A stretch of DNA of 64,000 bases from JAVKMO01 sp031539345 (GCA_031539345.1 JAVKMO010000003.1:3874-67873); one strand, 5' to 3'. Counted from the first letter of the stretch, positions 1-9,926 are shown. Translations and numbers: made by a program. The notes: generated by a model not told the origin, from the letters alone.

Positions 1-576
1 TGAAGCCCATACGGTATTGGTAAAAATCCATTTTTTTCCTTCCGTTGCTGTCATCGGTTGATTATCGCATTGTGAAGATAGGCTTCTCATTTTTTTTCCT
101 AAGGCAATCCATGCAATAAGAACAATAACTGACCAAACAAAAAAGAAAGTTGGGTTTAAAAAAGGACTTTTCCATTTTAAAATTTCATCGTGTTCTACGT
201 GTGCTTTGTCTAACCAATGATAAATATGGTGTTGATGCCCTGTGAATATTCCAATAAATACAATTAATAATAAAAGGCTGTAAACAGGAACAAGTGTAGA
301 AATAATTTCTGGCACACGTCGAAATGAAACTTGCCACCCTCCCATTGCCAACGTGGTAATACAAATAAAGAACATACTTGCATTAGTAATGAGCAAAAAG
401 TAAGTACTGTTTTGTAATAAAACTGCCCAAAATCTTGTTTGGCTATGTTCGTTACCACTGAAAGCGAGTGTAAAAATGCCTACCAATAAAGCAATTGATC
501 CTAAACCTAAAAATAGGCTTGTCGTTTTTTTATAGTTCGTTGTGAGTTGAAATTGTCCTTGCAACATATTTGTCAT
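1..576 (-). CDS. actF: Alternative complex III subunit ActF, partial (C-terminus off the left edge)
   Basis: Quinol:cytochrome c oxidoreductase membrane subunit of alternative complex III. The frame is open from an ATG at 576 to the window edge, giving 192 residues (MTNMLQGQFQLTTNYKK at the start). An in-frame ATG at 567 is an alternative start. Several hydrophobic segments are visible, together with the sequence GHQHHIYHWLDKAHVEHDE typical of ActF. It is the last of six co-directional act genes, starting 31 bp after the actE stop. The function rests mainly on position in the act operon and on family resemblance. The rest of the gene, and possibly cytochrome oxidase genes, should lie to the left. 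Confidence 0.85.
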   Translation of the reverse strand, partial: MTNMLQGQFQLTTNYKKTTSLFLGLGSIALLVGIFTLAFSGNEHSQTRFWAVLLQNSTYFLLITNASMFFICITTLAMGGWQVSFRRVPEIISTLVPVYSLLLLIVFIGIFTGHQHHIYHWLDKAHVEHDEILKWKSPFLNPTFFFVWSVIVLIAWIALGKKMRSLSSQCDNQPMTATEGKKWIFTNTVWAS

Positions 577-607
577 TTTTTAAATTCAGAGGTAGAGTAG
601 AATGATT

Positions 608-1198
608 TTATTTTTTAGTTTGTTTGGTTTTAATGTATTTGACAACCATCCAGCTTTCTTTGTCCGTCAATTGGCTGGCATAGCTACCCATTAAATTTCT
701 TCCATATTGAATAGCGTGAAACATAGTTCCTTCGGGCATAGATTCGTATTTTGCATCACCAACAAGGGTTGCTGGTTTTGCAGGATAAGGTCCATCACCG
801 TCTTTATATAAAGGTCCGTTTCCATCTAATTTTGGACCATGACAGATGGCACAATTAATCATGTATAAATTTTCTGCTTTTTTCATATCCTTTTCATTGA
901 GGCTATCAATAGGATTTTTAACTTTTGCAGATGCAGCATAACCTGCTTCGTCATTTGTTAAATTATATTTTGGGGTAAGATCACCTCTTCTTACTGTTCC
1001 GGGAACAGGACTAGCATTAAATTTAATACCAGCTTCGTTTAAATATTCTGTTGAAGAGTAGGTTTCATACGCTCTACTATAATACATATCTGGCATATAG
1101 GTGCTGCTTGGTGTTCTTTTTATTTTCTCGCCACACGCAAATAAGCAGATGGCTGCAAAAATAGCAAGCGTAGCGTTGAGAGTTTTTGTGAATTGCAT
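608..1198 (-). CDS. actE: Alternative complex III monoheme cytochrome c subunit ActE
   Basis: Lipoprotein cytochrome c of 196 residues. The chosen start (MQFTKTLNATLAIFAAIC) puts a lipobox ending in Cys22 (LFAC) at the end of a signal peptide. An upstream in-frame start at 1291 would extend well into actD and is less likely. One heme-binding CxxCH motif (CAICH) lies near residue 116, with the cytochrome c class I context GPKLDGNGP after it. It is expected on the periplasmic face of complex III, passing electrons from ActA toward the terminal oxidase. Its position between actD and actF matches the usual act gene order. Confidence 0.88.
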   Translation of the reverse strand: MQFTKTLNATLAIFAAICLFACGEKIKRTPSSTYMPDMYYSRAYETYSSTEYLNEAGIKFNASPVPGTVRRGDLTPKYNLTNDEAGYAASAKVKNPIDSLNEKDMKKAENLYMINCAICHGPKLDGNGPLYKDGDGPYPAKPATLVGDAKYESMPEGTMFHAIQYGRNLMGSYASQLTDKESWMVVKYIKTKQTKK

Positions 1199-1250
1199 AT
1201 CGAATGTTTTCTTTTTTGTAATGTTTTTTCTAAAATAAAGCGAACCATTT

Positions 1251-1799
1251 TTATTTGTCATAAGTGCCGAACCACCAACCTGCTTCTGCAATTTGTGTTT
1301 CTACAGTTAAAGCGTTTTTAAGCGTTGTTTTAATTTGGTCTTCTGTACCATTGTGGTCATTCACTTCTACAACGACAACAAACAAGTCATCGGTTGCTCT
1401 TAAACTAAAACGGTGTTTTTTTACTCCTGGTGCAATTTGATTCAAAAAGCAAAACGTCAGCACCATGCCAACAGCAGCAAACAAAACAGTCAATTCAAAC
1501 GTAACAGGAATAAAGGCAGGAAAAGACCAAAAAGGTTTTCCACCAAAATTTGTTGGCCAATCTTTTGTAAATACATAACCCATGCCACCAACTGCCGTTG
1601 CGGTTCCTATTGCACCATAAATAAACCCTGCAGTATGAAGTTTAGTTTCTCTTAAACCCAATGCGGCGTCTAAACCATGTACAGGAAATGGCGTATAAAC
1701 GTCGTAGATTTTTTTGCCGCTATGTTTCACTTTTTCTATTGCGGGGAATAGTTCGTTTTCATCATCAAAAGTGGCGACTACAAATTTTTTTTCTGCCAT
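1251..1799 (-). CDS. actD: Alternative complex III membrane subunit ActD (DUF3341 family)
   Basis: Protein of 182 residues with a soluble N-terminal domain (MAEKKFVVATFDDENELFPA) followed by two hydrophobic segments around residues 58-80 and 98-122. A C-terminal soluble part carries FSLRATDDLFVVVVEV. This layout and the motif YTPFPVHGLD are typical of DUF3341/ActD, a structural two-helix subunit of alternative complex III with no known cofactor. It lies between actC (41 bp upstream) and actE, consistent with one transcript. Confidence 0.9.
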   Translation of the reverse strand: MAEKKFVVATFDDENELFPAIEKVKHSGKKIYDVYTPFPVHGLDAALGLRETKLHTAGFIYGAIGTATAVGGMGYVFTKDWPTNFGGKPFWSFPAFIPVTFELTVLFAAVGMVLTFCFLNQIAPGVKKHRFSLRATDDLFVVVVEVNDHNGTEDQIKTTLKNALTVETQIAEAGWWFGTYDK

Positions 1800-1839
1800 A
1801 TCTATTTTTTTTTCAAATGTTGATTAGTAAAATATTGCT

Positions 1840-3288
1840 TTAGTGGTGTGCTGCGTGATGTAATTGTTCTTCTCCAAATGCTTGTGGATCTTGGTTTTCT
1901 ATGGTTGTCATTTGGTCTTTATATTTTTGTCCAGATACTTTTAAAATGCTTTTTACTTCGGCAATAGCGACAACAGGGAAGTATTTTGCAAATAAAAAGA
2001 AGCATGTAAAGAACAACCCAAATGTGCCGAGGTAAAATCCTACTTCCCAAATTGAAGGTCTGTAATATAAAGACCAACTTGATGGAATATAGTCTCTATA
2101 CAAAGAGCTAACAATAATTACAAAGCGTTCAAACCACATTCCAATATTTACGATAATGCTCATAATAAACGTTACTGTAATATTGCGGCGTAATTTTTTA
2201 GACCAAAATATTTGTGGAGAAATTACGTTACAAGTCATCATGATCCAATAACTCCAACCATAAGGTCCTGCAATACGATATTTAAAGAAGACGCTGTATT
2301 CATACTCATTTGCTCCATACCAAGCAATAAATAATTCTGTCAAATAAGCACAACCTACGATCGATCCTGTCAATACAATGACTTTATTCATGGCTTCGAT
2401 ATGACCAAGTGTAATATACTCTTGCAAGTTCATGATTTTTCTTGTCATAATCATCAAAGTTTGCACCATGGCAAATCCTGAAAAAACAGCCCCAGCAACA
2501 AAATATGGTGGAAATATGGTTGTGTGCCAACCTGGAATTACTGATGTGGCAAAGTCAAAAGATACAATTGTGTGAACTGATAATACAAGCGGCGTAGAAA
2601 GGCCTGCTAATACTAAAGACAAAAATTCAAAGCGTTGCCAATGTTTTGCACTACCACTCCAACCAAAAGAAGCGATACCGTATAGTTTTTTTCTTAGTGC
2701 AGTTTTTGCTCTGTCTCTAATAGTTGCAAAATCTGGAATTAAGCCTGAATACCAAAAAAGAAGCGATACTGTAAAATAAGTTGAAATGGCGAATACATCC
2801 CATAATAACGGCGAGTTAAAATTCACCCATAAAGGACCTCTTGTATTTGGATAAGGAAACACAAAAGCAAAATTCCATACTCTACCCATGTGAAAAACAG
2901 GAAACATACCTGCACACATTACAGCAAAAATCGTCATGGCTTCAGCAGCTCTGTTTACGCCCGTTCTCCATGCTTGTCTAAACAATAATAAAATGGCTGA
3001 AATCAATGTTCCTGCGTGTCCAATACCAACCCACCATACAAAGTTTGTGATGTCCCAACCCCAGCCTATTGTTTTTCCCAAATTCCATTGACCTATACCG
3101 TATGTTACTTCACGATAAACTGAATACACGCCGAATAGTAGTAAGGCAATAGCAGTATAAAATCCAATATACCAATAGCGGGTAGGTTTGGCTTCTATGG
3201 TTGTACAAATATCTTGCGTAACCTGCTTGTAGTCTTTATTTCCATCAATGAGGGCTTCTCGAAGTTGCGATTCGTATTTTAATGACAT
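1840..3288 (-). CDS. actC: Alternative complex III NrfD-type quinol-binding subunit ActC
   Basis: Polytopic membrane protein of 482 residues, NrfD/polysulfide-reductase family, with about ten hydrophobic helices. Visible features include VGIGHAGTLISAILLLF early and a WYGANEYEYSVF segment in the middle, both characteristic of the NrfD-like ActC/ActF subunits that form the menaquinol site next to the iron-sulfur subunit. The C-terminus is His-rich (HHAAHH). It follows actB after 39 bp in the same operon. Family knowledge places quinol oxidation at the ActB-ActC interface. Confidence 0.93.
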   Translation of the reverse strand: MSLKYESQLREALIDGNKDYKQVTQDICTTIEAKPTRYWYIGFYTAIALLLFGVYSVYREVTYGIGQWNLGKTIGWGWDITNFVWWVGIGHAGTLISAILLLFRQAWRTGVNRAAEAMTIFAVMCAGMFPVFHMGRVWNFAFVFPYPNTRGPLWVNFNSPLLWDVFAISTYFTVSLLFWYSGLIPDFATIRDRAKTALRKKLYGIASFGWSGSAKHWQRFEFLSLVLAGLSTPLVLSVHTIVSFDFATSVIPGWHTTIFPPYFVAGAVFSGFAMVQTLMIMTRKIMNLQEYITLGHIEAMNKVIVLTGSIVGCAYLTELFIAWYGANEYEYSVFFKYRIAGPYGWSYWIMMTCNVISPQIFWSKKLRRNITVTFIMSIIVNIGMWFERFVIIVSSLYRDYIPSSWSLYYRPSIWEVGFYLGTFGLFFTCFFLFAKYFPVVAIAEVKSILKVSGQKYKDQMTTIENQDPQAFGEEQLHHAAHH

Positions 3289-3327
3289 GAGTATGATATT
3301 TTACAGAATAGACAGAATAATAATTTT

Positions 3328-6300
3328 TTAATGGGTAGAAAGGGTAACTTTTTCGTCGCTATTTTTATTTCTCACTTTGGCTAAATAATTGACGTTTGGC
3401 AAAACGTGAATTAGTTCTAAGGCATAAAATACTCTTTCTTTTTGGTCTTCATTTCTGAGTTTAGAAATTTGACTATTTTGATTATTGACATTACCAAATA
3501 CAATAGCATTTGTAGGACAAGCCTGCATACAAGCAGTTTGAATATCAGCGTCTTGGAGTGGTCTGTTTTCTTTTTTCGCTTTTATTTTTCCTCCTTGTAA
3601 ACGTTGTACACAGAAGCTACATTTTTCAATTACGCCCCTTGCACGAACAGTAACATCTGGGTTAAGCACCAATCTAGTTAAATCTGCGTTCATATCCATC
3701 ACCACTTCATCTAATGCACCTTCATCAACAAGAGGTTGTTGGTTATTTTTAAAGCTATCTGCACCATTAAAATCAAGCCAATTAAATCGACGAACTTTAA
3801 ACGGACAGTTATTCGCACAATATCTTGTTCCAATACATCTGTTATAACTCATTTGATTTAATCCTTCGCTGCTGTGATTGGTTGCCGCTACAGGACAAAC
3901 ATTTTCACAAGGTGCATTATCACAATGCTGACAAATCATAGGTTGAAAAACTACTTCTGGATTTTCTTCATCTCCACTAAAATATCTATCAATGCGAATC
4001 CAGTGCATTTCATGTGCTTTTAAAACTTGCTTCTTTCCTACTACACTAATATTATTTTCTGCATTACAAGCAACTACACAAGAACCACAACCAGAACAAG
4101 AATTCAAATCAATTGACATTCCCCATTTAATACCTGGTTTTTCGTGTTCAGCATATAGAGTAGCATCTGAAACATATTGTTTTTCTGTAAGAACGTTATT
4201 TTTAAATTTTTTAAATTCTTCTTCTCTTTCATGCACAATAGCATTCGGGTGTGCAACAAATTGTTGTAATGACATTTCTTTCATCACAGCATCTCTGCCT
4301 TCATACGAGTTGTGTGTTTGCGTATAAGCAAGTGGAAATGTTGTTCCCGTATTACTTACAGCACTTGCCGTATTTTTATATTGAATTGTTGTTCCGTTAT
4401 AGGTGATAAAAGAGCTTACTTTTTTACCAACACCTTGAACAGCTTTACCAATTTTTTCAGTTCTACCATAACCAAGAGCAATACCAATTACGTCTGCGTG
4501 TGTTCCAGGTATAACAAGAACAGGAAGTTCTATGTCTTTATTTCCGATGGTTATTTTAATAACAGGTTTATCTGTTTCAACTTCATAATTATCATCAACA
4601 ACAATGTTTAATTTTTTTGCCATTGATGGAGAAATGACAGCATAATTATCCCAAGTTGCTTTTGTAATAGGGTCTGGCATTTCTTGTAACCAAGGGTTAT
4701 TTGCCATCGCTCCACTACCAATAGCTACTTTTTGATAGAAGACAACTTCTGTACTTGTGCTTGTTTTTTCTGATACTAATGCCGTTAGTGCATTTGCAAC
4801 AGCACCACCTGCGGTAAATACAGCACTTGATTTTTCTTTTGCATCAGTATAAACGCCGTCTTGTAACAATTTTTCAAAATTAGTTTCTCCACCGACTTTT
4901 TTTGTCCAATTATTTTTCACAAAATGTTCGTACGATGTTGTGTCATCGCTCCAGCGTAACAAGGTTTCTTGCCACTGACGTGTAGCAAATAAAGGGTTGA
5001 TTGTTGGTTGGGAAAAAGCATACTGACCTGTTTTAATTTCTGCATCTCCCCAAGATTCTAAATAGTGATTATCGGGTAAAATATATTGACAAACTTGTGC
5101 AGTTTCATCTAATAAAGAATTTAATGAAATGGTTACAGGGATACTTGCCAATGCAGTTGCTAATTCTTGCCCTTGAAAATGACTATAAACAGGGTTGGCA
5201 CCAGCAGCAAAAATTACAACATCGTATTTTTTATTTTTAACATCTCCTATAAAATCTGCCATAATTTGGTCTGATGTTTGTCTCGTATGAGAGGCGGCAG
5301 TCCAATCTATAGTTGCTTTTGTAGATTCTAATGCTTCGTTAATCGCATTAACGACAATCTGCACATTGGTATCATTCGAGTCGCAAACAACCAAAGATTT
5401 TTGTTTATGAGCGAGTAAGTTTTTTGCAATTTCTGTTGCCTGTTTTTGGAGTTTTGTAGATAAGGTAACACCGCTGTTTTTCCCACTAATTTGTTCATAC
5501 AAATAAGATACAAAGGCAACCTCTTCAGACGGTCTAATCACTATTCTTTCATCAGCATTTGCACCTGTCAAACTGAGTAAACTTTCAATTTGATAGTGCT
5601 TACTCATGCGAAAAGTTTTGGCATTTACTTTTCTATTTTTTGACCATTGTTTAGAAAACTCTATCGGCGACAACCATGTTCCTAAAAAATCTGCACCTAT
5701 ACTAACAATCACCTCTGCGTTATCAAAACGATACCCTGGAATGGCTCTTTTGCCATACGTTTTTTCATTGGCATTTAACATTCCTGCATACGAAATTTCG
5801 TCGTATTGAATATGTTCTACTGTATATTTTTTCTTGAATGTATCTATCGTAGCACGACCACTTACAGAACTCACAGAATTTGTTATCAAAGCAATTTTTT
5901 TATTGCTGATGGCTGCTTTGATACGCGTATCCAAAGCATTCATATCGGTTGCTTTTTCATACCCACTATTATTTTTAATGAGTGCGTTTTGCAATCTTGC
6001 TGTGTCATATAAACTCAATACAGACGCTTGCACTTTTGCCGATGTACCCCCTTGATAAATGCTTGACAAATCATTGCCTTCGATTTTTATTGGTCTTCCG
6101 TCTCTTACTTTTGCAAGAACGGGAACCACTTCTCCGTCTAAAGAAAAAGTTGTAGCATAAAAATTAGCCTCACCGGGTACAATATTTTGCGGTTTATTTA
6201 AAAATGGAATTGTTCTTTTGATGGCTGTTTCGCAACTTGAAGCAATGGTTGCTGTAATAGATGCAAAGCCTAAATATTTTAAAAAGTCTCTGCGACTTGT

Positions 6301-6438
6301 CGATTTATTTTCTAAAGTTTCTTGTTTTAATTCAGCAACAAGCATATCGTCTTTAAATTCTTTTACGAGTGTTCTTTCTTGATACTGTTGGGTATTGTTA
6401 CGTTCGCCAAAACTTTGCCAATATTTTTTCTTGCTCAT
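3328..6438 (-). CDS. actB: Alternative complex III molybdopterin-like/iron-sulfur subunit ActB
   Basis: Large 1036-residue periplasmic subunit. A twin-arginine signal (SRRDFLKYLGFASITA) begins near residue 48, so export is probably by Tat after an N-terminal extension. The middle part resembles a molybdopterin oxidoreductase fold; in characterised ActB proteins this domain binds no cofactor. The C-terminal third is a ferredoxin-like domain with four cysteine clusters: CSGCGSCVVAC, CQHCDNAPCENVC, CIGTRYCANNC and CSFC with a later C...CP. These would hold the Fe-S centres that carry electrons from quinol to the heme subunits. It sits between actA and actC. Confidence 0.93.
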   Translation of the reverse strand: MSKKKYWQSFGERNNTQQYQERTLVKEFKDDMLVAELKQETLENKSTSRRDFLKYLGFASITATIASSCETAIKRTIPFLNKPQNIVPGEANFYATTFSLDGEVVPVLAKVRDGRPIKIEGNDLSSIYQGGTSAKVQASVLSLYDTARLQNALIKNNSGYEKATDMNALDTRIKAAISNKKIALITNSVSSVSGRATIDTFKKKYTVEHIQYDEISYAGMLNANEKTYGKRAIPGYRFDNAEVIVSIGADFLGTWLSPIEFSKQWSKNRKVNAKTFRMSKHYQIESLLSLTGANADERIVIRPSEEVAFVSYLYEQISGKNSGVTLSTKLQKQATEIAKNLLAHKQKSLVVCDSNDTNVQIVVNAINEALESTKATIDWTAASHTRQTSDQIMADFIGDVKNKKYDVVIFAAGANPVYSHFQGQELATALASIPVTISLNSLLDETAQVCQYILPDNHYLESWGDAEIKTGQYAFSQPTINPLFATRQWQETLLRWSDDTTSYEHFVKNNWTKKVGGETNFEKLLQDGVYTDAKEKSSAVFTAGGAVANALTALVSEKTSTSTEVVFYQKVAIGSGAMANNPWLQEMPDPITKATWDNYAVISPSMAKKLNIVVDDNYEVETDKPVIKITIGNKDIELPVLVIPGTHADVIGIALGYGRTEKIGKAVQGVGKKVSSFITYNGTTIQYKNTASAVSNTGTTFPLAYTQTHNSYEGRDAVMKEMSLQQFVAHPNAIVHEREEEFKKFKNNVLTEKQYVSDATLYAEHEKPGIKWGMSIDLNSCSGCGSCVVACNAENNISVVGKKQVLKAHEMHWIRIDRYFSGDEENPEVVFQPMICQHCDNAPCENVCPVAATNHSSEGLNQMSYNRCIGTRYCANNCPFKVRRFNWLDFNGADSFKNNQQPLVDEGALDEVVMDMNADLTRLVLNPDVTVRARGVIEKCSFCVQRLQGGKIKAKKENRPLQDADIQTACMQACPTNAIVFGNVNNQNSQISKLRNEDQKERVFYALELIHVLPNVNYLAKVRNKNSDEKVTLSTH

Positions 6439-6509
6439 AAGTAATGATTTGTATGGAATGATTTTTTTGCTTATTGTAAGGTGAGGATTATTTTATAGAG
6501 GATACAAAA

Positions 6510-7745
6510 TTAGTAATGACATTTTTGACATTCGTTCGCACCAATCATCTCTGCGGTAACGCTATCAATTTTACCCGCTTTCATGTCGTTGTGATATTTT
6601 TCATACATACTATAAAATCCATTTTCTTTGAACTGCACTTTCGTGTTGCGATGGCAATTGACACACCAACCCATGCTAAGACTTGCAAATTGTTTCACTT
6701 CGTGCATTTCTTGAATTTGCCCATGACAAGTTTGACATTGCACTTTTGCATTCACAACGTGATGCGAGTGATTAAACAAAACGTGGTCAGGCAAATTGTG
6801 TACGCGTATCCAAGGAATTGGTTTTCCATTGCCTGTATATTTTCTTGCTTCTTGATCCCAACCTGCATATTCATACAATTTTCGAATCTCTGCTGTACCG
6901 TTTACTTGTTTGCCTTCTTCATTAAAAATAGGGGCTCCTTTATATTCATTAATTGCCATGTGGCAGTTCATACACACATTTACAGGAGGAACGCCAGAAA
7001 ATTTGCCTTGTTTTGCACTTGTATGGCAGTACAAACAGTTAATTTGGTTAATACCTGCGTGTACTTTATGTGAATAATAAATAGGTTGTTCTGGTTGATA
7101 GTTTTGATTTCTTCCCAAACCTATTGTTGCTTGAACGAGCCAATAAGCAAAAATAGAGACTAAAATGAGCGTAACTAAAATGATGTTTCTTTTTTTTCTA
7201 TAAAAAGGAACAATTGGACCGTGTTCAATGCCTTGTTTTTCGTCTGCATATCGTTTGAGTGTAGATAATACATTGATAAAAACAAACAGCAAAATGAATA
7301 AAGCAATTAAAATGCCTATAATCCATAACGACACGCTTGATTCACCGTCATTGTTATCACTTTTTTGTGTAGCGGCTTTTTCTGCAGGTTTCCATTCTCT
7401 AACATAAGTAAGGACACTTTCAATTTCAGCATCTGTCAATTCTGCAAAAACATTCATTGATGTTTTGTTCCATGCGATGTACAAATCATTGAAGTATTTA
7501 TTACCTGATGCTAATACTTTTTGATTGTTTCTAACCCAATCATACAATAATTTTTTGTCGGTAACTCTTTCTTCTATTCCCTTTAGTGCAGGTCCTGTAA
7601 GGTTTTTGTCAATGGCATGGCAAGACGCACATTTTTGCATAAACAAGGCCTTTCCGTCTTGTGCTTGAACATTTGCAGTAAAAAGAAATAAAGCACAGAA
7701 GATGCTGATTACAAGTCGGCTACAAGGAAGAAAAAATTGTTTCAT
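6510..7745 (-). CDS. actA: Alternative complex III multiheme cytochrome c subunit ActA
   Basis: Protein of 411 residues (two adjacent ATG codons at 7748 and 7745). After a signal peptide ending near VQAQ there is a cytochrome c class I domain with CASCH. A transmembrane segment (WIIGILIALFILLFVFI) and a second hydrophobic stretch come next, then a multiheme part with five further CxxCH motifs: CLYCH, CMNCH, CQTCH, CVNCH and CQKCH at the very C-terminus. That makes six heme motifs, one more than the pentaheme description usual for ActA. It is the first gene of the act operon. Confidence 0.92.
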   Translation of the reverse strand: MKQFFLPCSRLVISIFCALFLFTANVQAQDGKALFMQKCASCHAIDKNLTGPALKGIEERVTDKKLLYDWVRNNQKVLASGNKYFNDLYIAWNKTSMNVFAELTDAEIESVLTYVREWKPAEKAATQKSDNNDGESSVSLWIIGILIALFILLFVFINVLSTLKRYADEKQGIEHGPIVPFYRKKRNIILVTLILVSIFAYWLVQATIGLGRNQNYQPEQPIYYSHKVHAGINQINCLYCHTSAKQGKFSGVPPVNVCMNCHMAINEYKGAPIFNEEGKQVNGTAEIRKLYEYAGWDQEARKYTGNGKPIPWIRVHNLPDHVLFNHSHHVVNAKVQCQTCHGQIQEMHEVKQFASLSMGWCVNCHRNTKVQFKENGFYSMYEKYHNDMKAGKIDSVTAEMIGANECQKCHY

Positions 7746-7862
7746 CATATCAAATACGAGTTAATTTTAAATAGTACTGAGTTGTTTAAAAAACACTAAA
7801 ACGAAAAGCAAAAGAGCGCTTGCATTGGTGAGTAGATAAAACCCACTGGATGCAAAACCCGA

Positions 7863-7891
7863 CGAATGTAAAAATGTGTAGGTATTGACAA
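7863..7891 (-). promoter_or_regulatory. Possible Bacteroidetes-type promoter upstream of actA
   Basis: On the minus strand TTG (7891-7889) is followed after 18 bases by TACATTCG (7870-7863). The Bacteroidetes consensus is TTG, 17-23 bases, TAnnTTTG; the second element differs at one position. It lies about 118 bases upstream of actA in the 250-bp non-coding gap. This is pattern matching only. Confidence 0.3.
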
Positions 7892-8007
7892 AAAAATTGA
7901 TTTGTTTTTTTTCAACATAAATACAAGTTTCAAAATATGCTTGTACATATTTTCTTAAAACACATGAATGCTCTGGTTCAAGGATTTTCTAATTAAAAAA
8001 TAAACCA

Positions 8008-9126
8008 TTACAAAACGCCTTTTGTTGTAGGCAAGATTAAATTGTTGTCATCTTTTTTAACCGCAGATTTAATGGCTTTTGCAAAGCATTTAAAAATGGC
8101 TTCTATTTTATGATGTTCGTTATCCGCTTTGCATTGAATAAAAAGATTGCTCAAAGAAGTGTCTGTAAAGGATTTGAAAAAATGAAAAAATAATTCTGTT
8201 GGCACATCACCAATTTTTTCACGTTGAAAATTGACCTCCCATTTTATCCAAGGTCGTCCGCCAAAATCTAAAGCTACAAAAGCAATTGCATCGTCCATTG
8301 GCAAAGCAAAGCCATAACGCTCAATACCCAATTTGTTGCCCAATGCCGTTTTAAACGCTTCGCCTAATGCAAGTGCCGTATCTTCTACGGTATGGTGTTC
8401 GTCAATATGTAAGTCGCCTTTTACGTGTACAGACAAATCGCACAAAGAATGTTTGGCAAGCTGTTCTAACATGTGATTAAAAAAATGTAACCCTGTATCA
8501 ATTTTGTGTTCTCCCCTACCGTTCAAATTTAAATGAATGTCAATTTGTGTTTCATTGGTACGCCTTTGTATATGTGCTGTTCTTGCATTTTTTTGTTTGA
8601 GGAATAAAAAAATTTGTTCCCAAGAATGAGTTTGCAGAGCACAATGTGAATGTAAATGTTCTGGTAGAGAAAAATGATTATTGTGGATAAAAATACCTTT
8701 ACAATCAAGGTTCTTAGCCAATTCAATATCGGTTGGTCTGTCTCCAATGACAAAAGAATTTTGAATATCATAATCACTCGACAAATAGTTTGACAGCATA
8801 CCAATTTGTGGTTTTCTCGTTGGTTTATTTTCATGCGGAAAACTTTTATCAATATGCACATGAGCAAAATGAATCTGTTCATTTTCTAAGGTGTCTAAAA
8901 GGAAATTATGGACAGGATAAAAAATTTCTTCAGGAAAAGAAGGCGTTCCCAAGCCGTCTTGATTGCTCACCATCACAAGTTGATAGTCTAATTCATTGGC
9001 TATTTTTCTCAACCAATAGAGCATATCAGGAAAAAAAACAAGTTTAGAAAAACTATCAATTTGGTAATCTGCGGGTTCAAGAATGAGCGTTCCATCTCTG
9101 TCGATAAACAAAATTTTTTGTGCCAT
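8008..9126 (-). CDS. hisB: Bifunctional histidinol-phosphatase / imidazoleglycerol-phosphate dehydratase HisB
   Basis: Fusion of 372 residues acting in two steps of histidine synthesis. Residues 1 to about 165 form a HAD phosphatase with the nucleophile motif FIDRDGTLI and the later GDRPTDIELAKNLDC. From about residue 180 the IGP dehydratase domain follows, with the metal-binding HFFNHMLEQLAKH and DEHHTVEDTALALG motifs. The fusion is known from gamma-proteobacteria and Bacteroidetes. No other his gene lies nearby; it is third behind glnS and an RNA methyltransferase, 31 bp after the latter. Confidence 0.95.
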   Translation of the reverse strand: MAQKILFIDRDGTLILEPADYQIDSFSKLVFFPDMLYWLRKIANELDYQLVMVSNQDGLGTPSFPEEIFYPVHNFLLDTLENEQIHFAHVHIDKSFPHENKPTRKPQIGMLSNYLSSDYDIQNSFVIGDRPTDIELAKNLDCKGIFIHNNHFSLPEHLHSHCALQTHSWEQIFLFLKQKNARTAHIQRRTNETQIDIHLNLNGRGEHKIDTGLHFFNHMLEQLAKHSLCDLSVHVKGDLHIDEHHTVEDTALALGEAFKTALGNKLGIERYGFALPMDDAIAFVALDFGGRPWIKWEVNFQREKIGDVPTELFFHFFKSFTDTSLSNLFIQCKADNEHHKIEAIFKCFAKAIKSAVKKDDNNLILPTTKGVL

Positions 9127-9157
9127 GATATTGTACTTTTAGATATTGTGTGAAAAA

Positions 9158-9901
9158 TTAAAATGATTTTGTAACGGTAAGAGAATACAATAAAACGCCA
9201 CAAGCAACAGCCACATTCAGCGAATCTCCACTTCCTTTTTTTTCTATGCACACTTGATCGTTACTCAATGCTAAAATATTTTGATTGACGCCTTTTGATT
9301 CATTACCCAAAACGAAAAAAATATTTTTGTGTTTTGTTGTTGAAATATGTTGTAGCGGATGACCCGACAAACTTGACGCATAAATGGGTATGTGCTGATG
9401 CTGTTTAAAAAAAGCAAGCAAATCAGTATAAATAACATTGACATTTAACCAAGCACCCATACAGGCTTGAATGGTTTTGGGATTGTAAACATCAACACAG
9501 TCTTGGCTACAAACAATTTGTGTAATACCAAACCAAGCCGCCGTTCTGATGATTGTTCCCAAATTGCCGGGGTCTTGAATGGCATCTAAAACAAGAATAA
9601 CTTGATGCTTGAAGGGCAATAATTGTTCTGTTTTTTTTTGCACTACAGCAACGGCATCACGTGGTGTTTTTAGTGTACTCAATTTTTCGATAATGAAATG
9701 TTCTACCACTTCATACGGCACTTTTTTTTGTATGAGAAGAGGAATCAGGGGCGAATTTTTTATTGTCAAAACTTCGACAATGCAAGTGCTTTGTGTTTCA
9801 AGAACTTCAACAATAACTTTTGATTGTTCGAGTAAAAACAAATCAGCGACTTCATTGTTTTTGATGCTTTTTAAACGATTGATTTTTTCTTTTGTTATCA
9901 T
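9158..9901 (-). CDS. SpoU/TrmH-family RNA 2'-O-methyltransferase
   Basis: SPOUT-class methyltransferase of 247 residues using SAM to methylate ribose 2'-OH in tRNA or rRNA. An N-terminal substrate-binding domain precedes the knotted catalytic domain, where family motifs are clear: VLDAIQDPGNLGTIIRTAAW, FFVLGNESKGVN and GSGDSLNVAVACGVLLY. I chose ATG at 9901; a longer frame begins only at a TTG at 9925. It lies between glnS and hisB on the same strand. RlmB-like 23S rRNA methylation is plausible, but the exact target cannot be told from sequence. Confidence 0.9.
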   Translation of the reverse strand: MITKEKINRLKSIKNNEVADLFLLEQSKVIVEVLETQSTCIVEVLTIKNSPLIPLLIQKKVPYEVVEHFIIEKLSTLKTPRDAVAVVQKKTEQLLPFKHQVILVLDAIQDPGNLGTIIRTAAWFGITQIVCSQDCVDVYNPKTIQACMGAWLNVNVIYTDLLAFFKQHQHIPIYASSLSGHPLQHISTTKHKNIFFVLGNESKGVNQNILALSNDQVCIEKKGSGDSLNVAVACGVLLYSLTVTKSF

Positions 9902-9926
9902 GTTGCACAGAAAAAAGTAAGTCAAA

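Noticed and set aside
3992..4611. Plus-strand open frames of 99-111 codons opposite actB
   Set aside because: They lie antisense inside the iron-sulfur subunit gene, with Cys-rich composition that merely mirrors that gene.
7749..7925. A roughly 41-codon minus-strand frame upstream of actA
   Set aside because: It has no recognisable features, and the same bases hold a possible promoter; chance frame in AT-rich DNA.
9009..9251. 80-codon minus-strand frame spanning hisB and the methyltransferase end
   Set aside because: It overlaps two strong genes on the same strand in another frame and matches no family.
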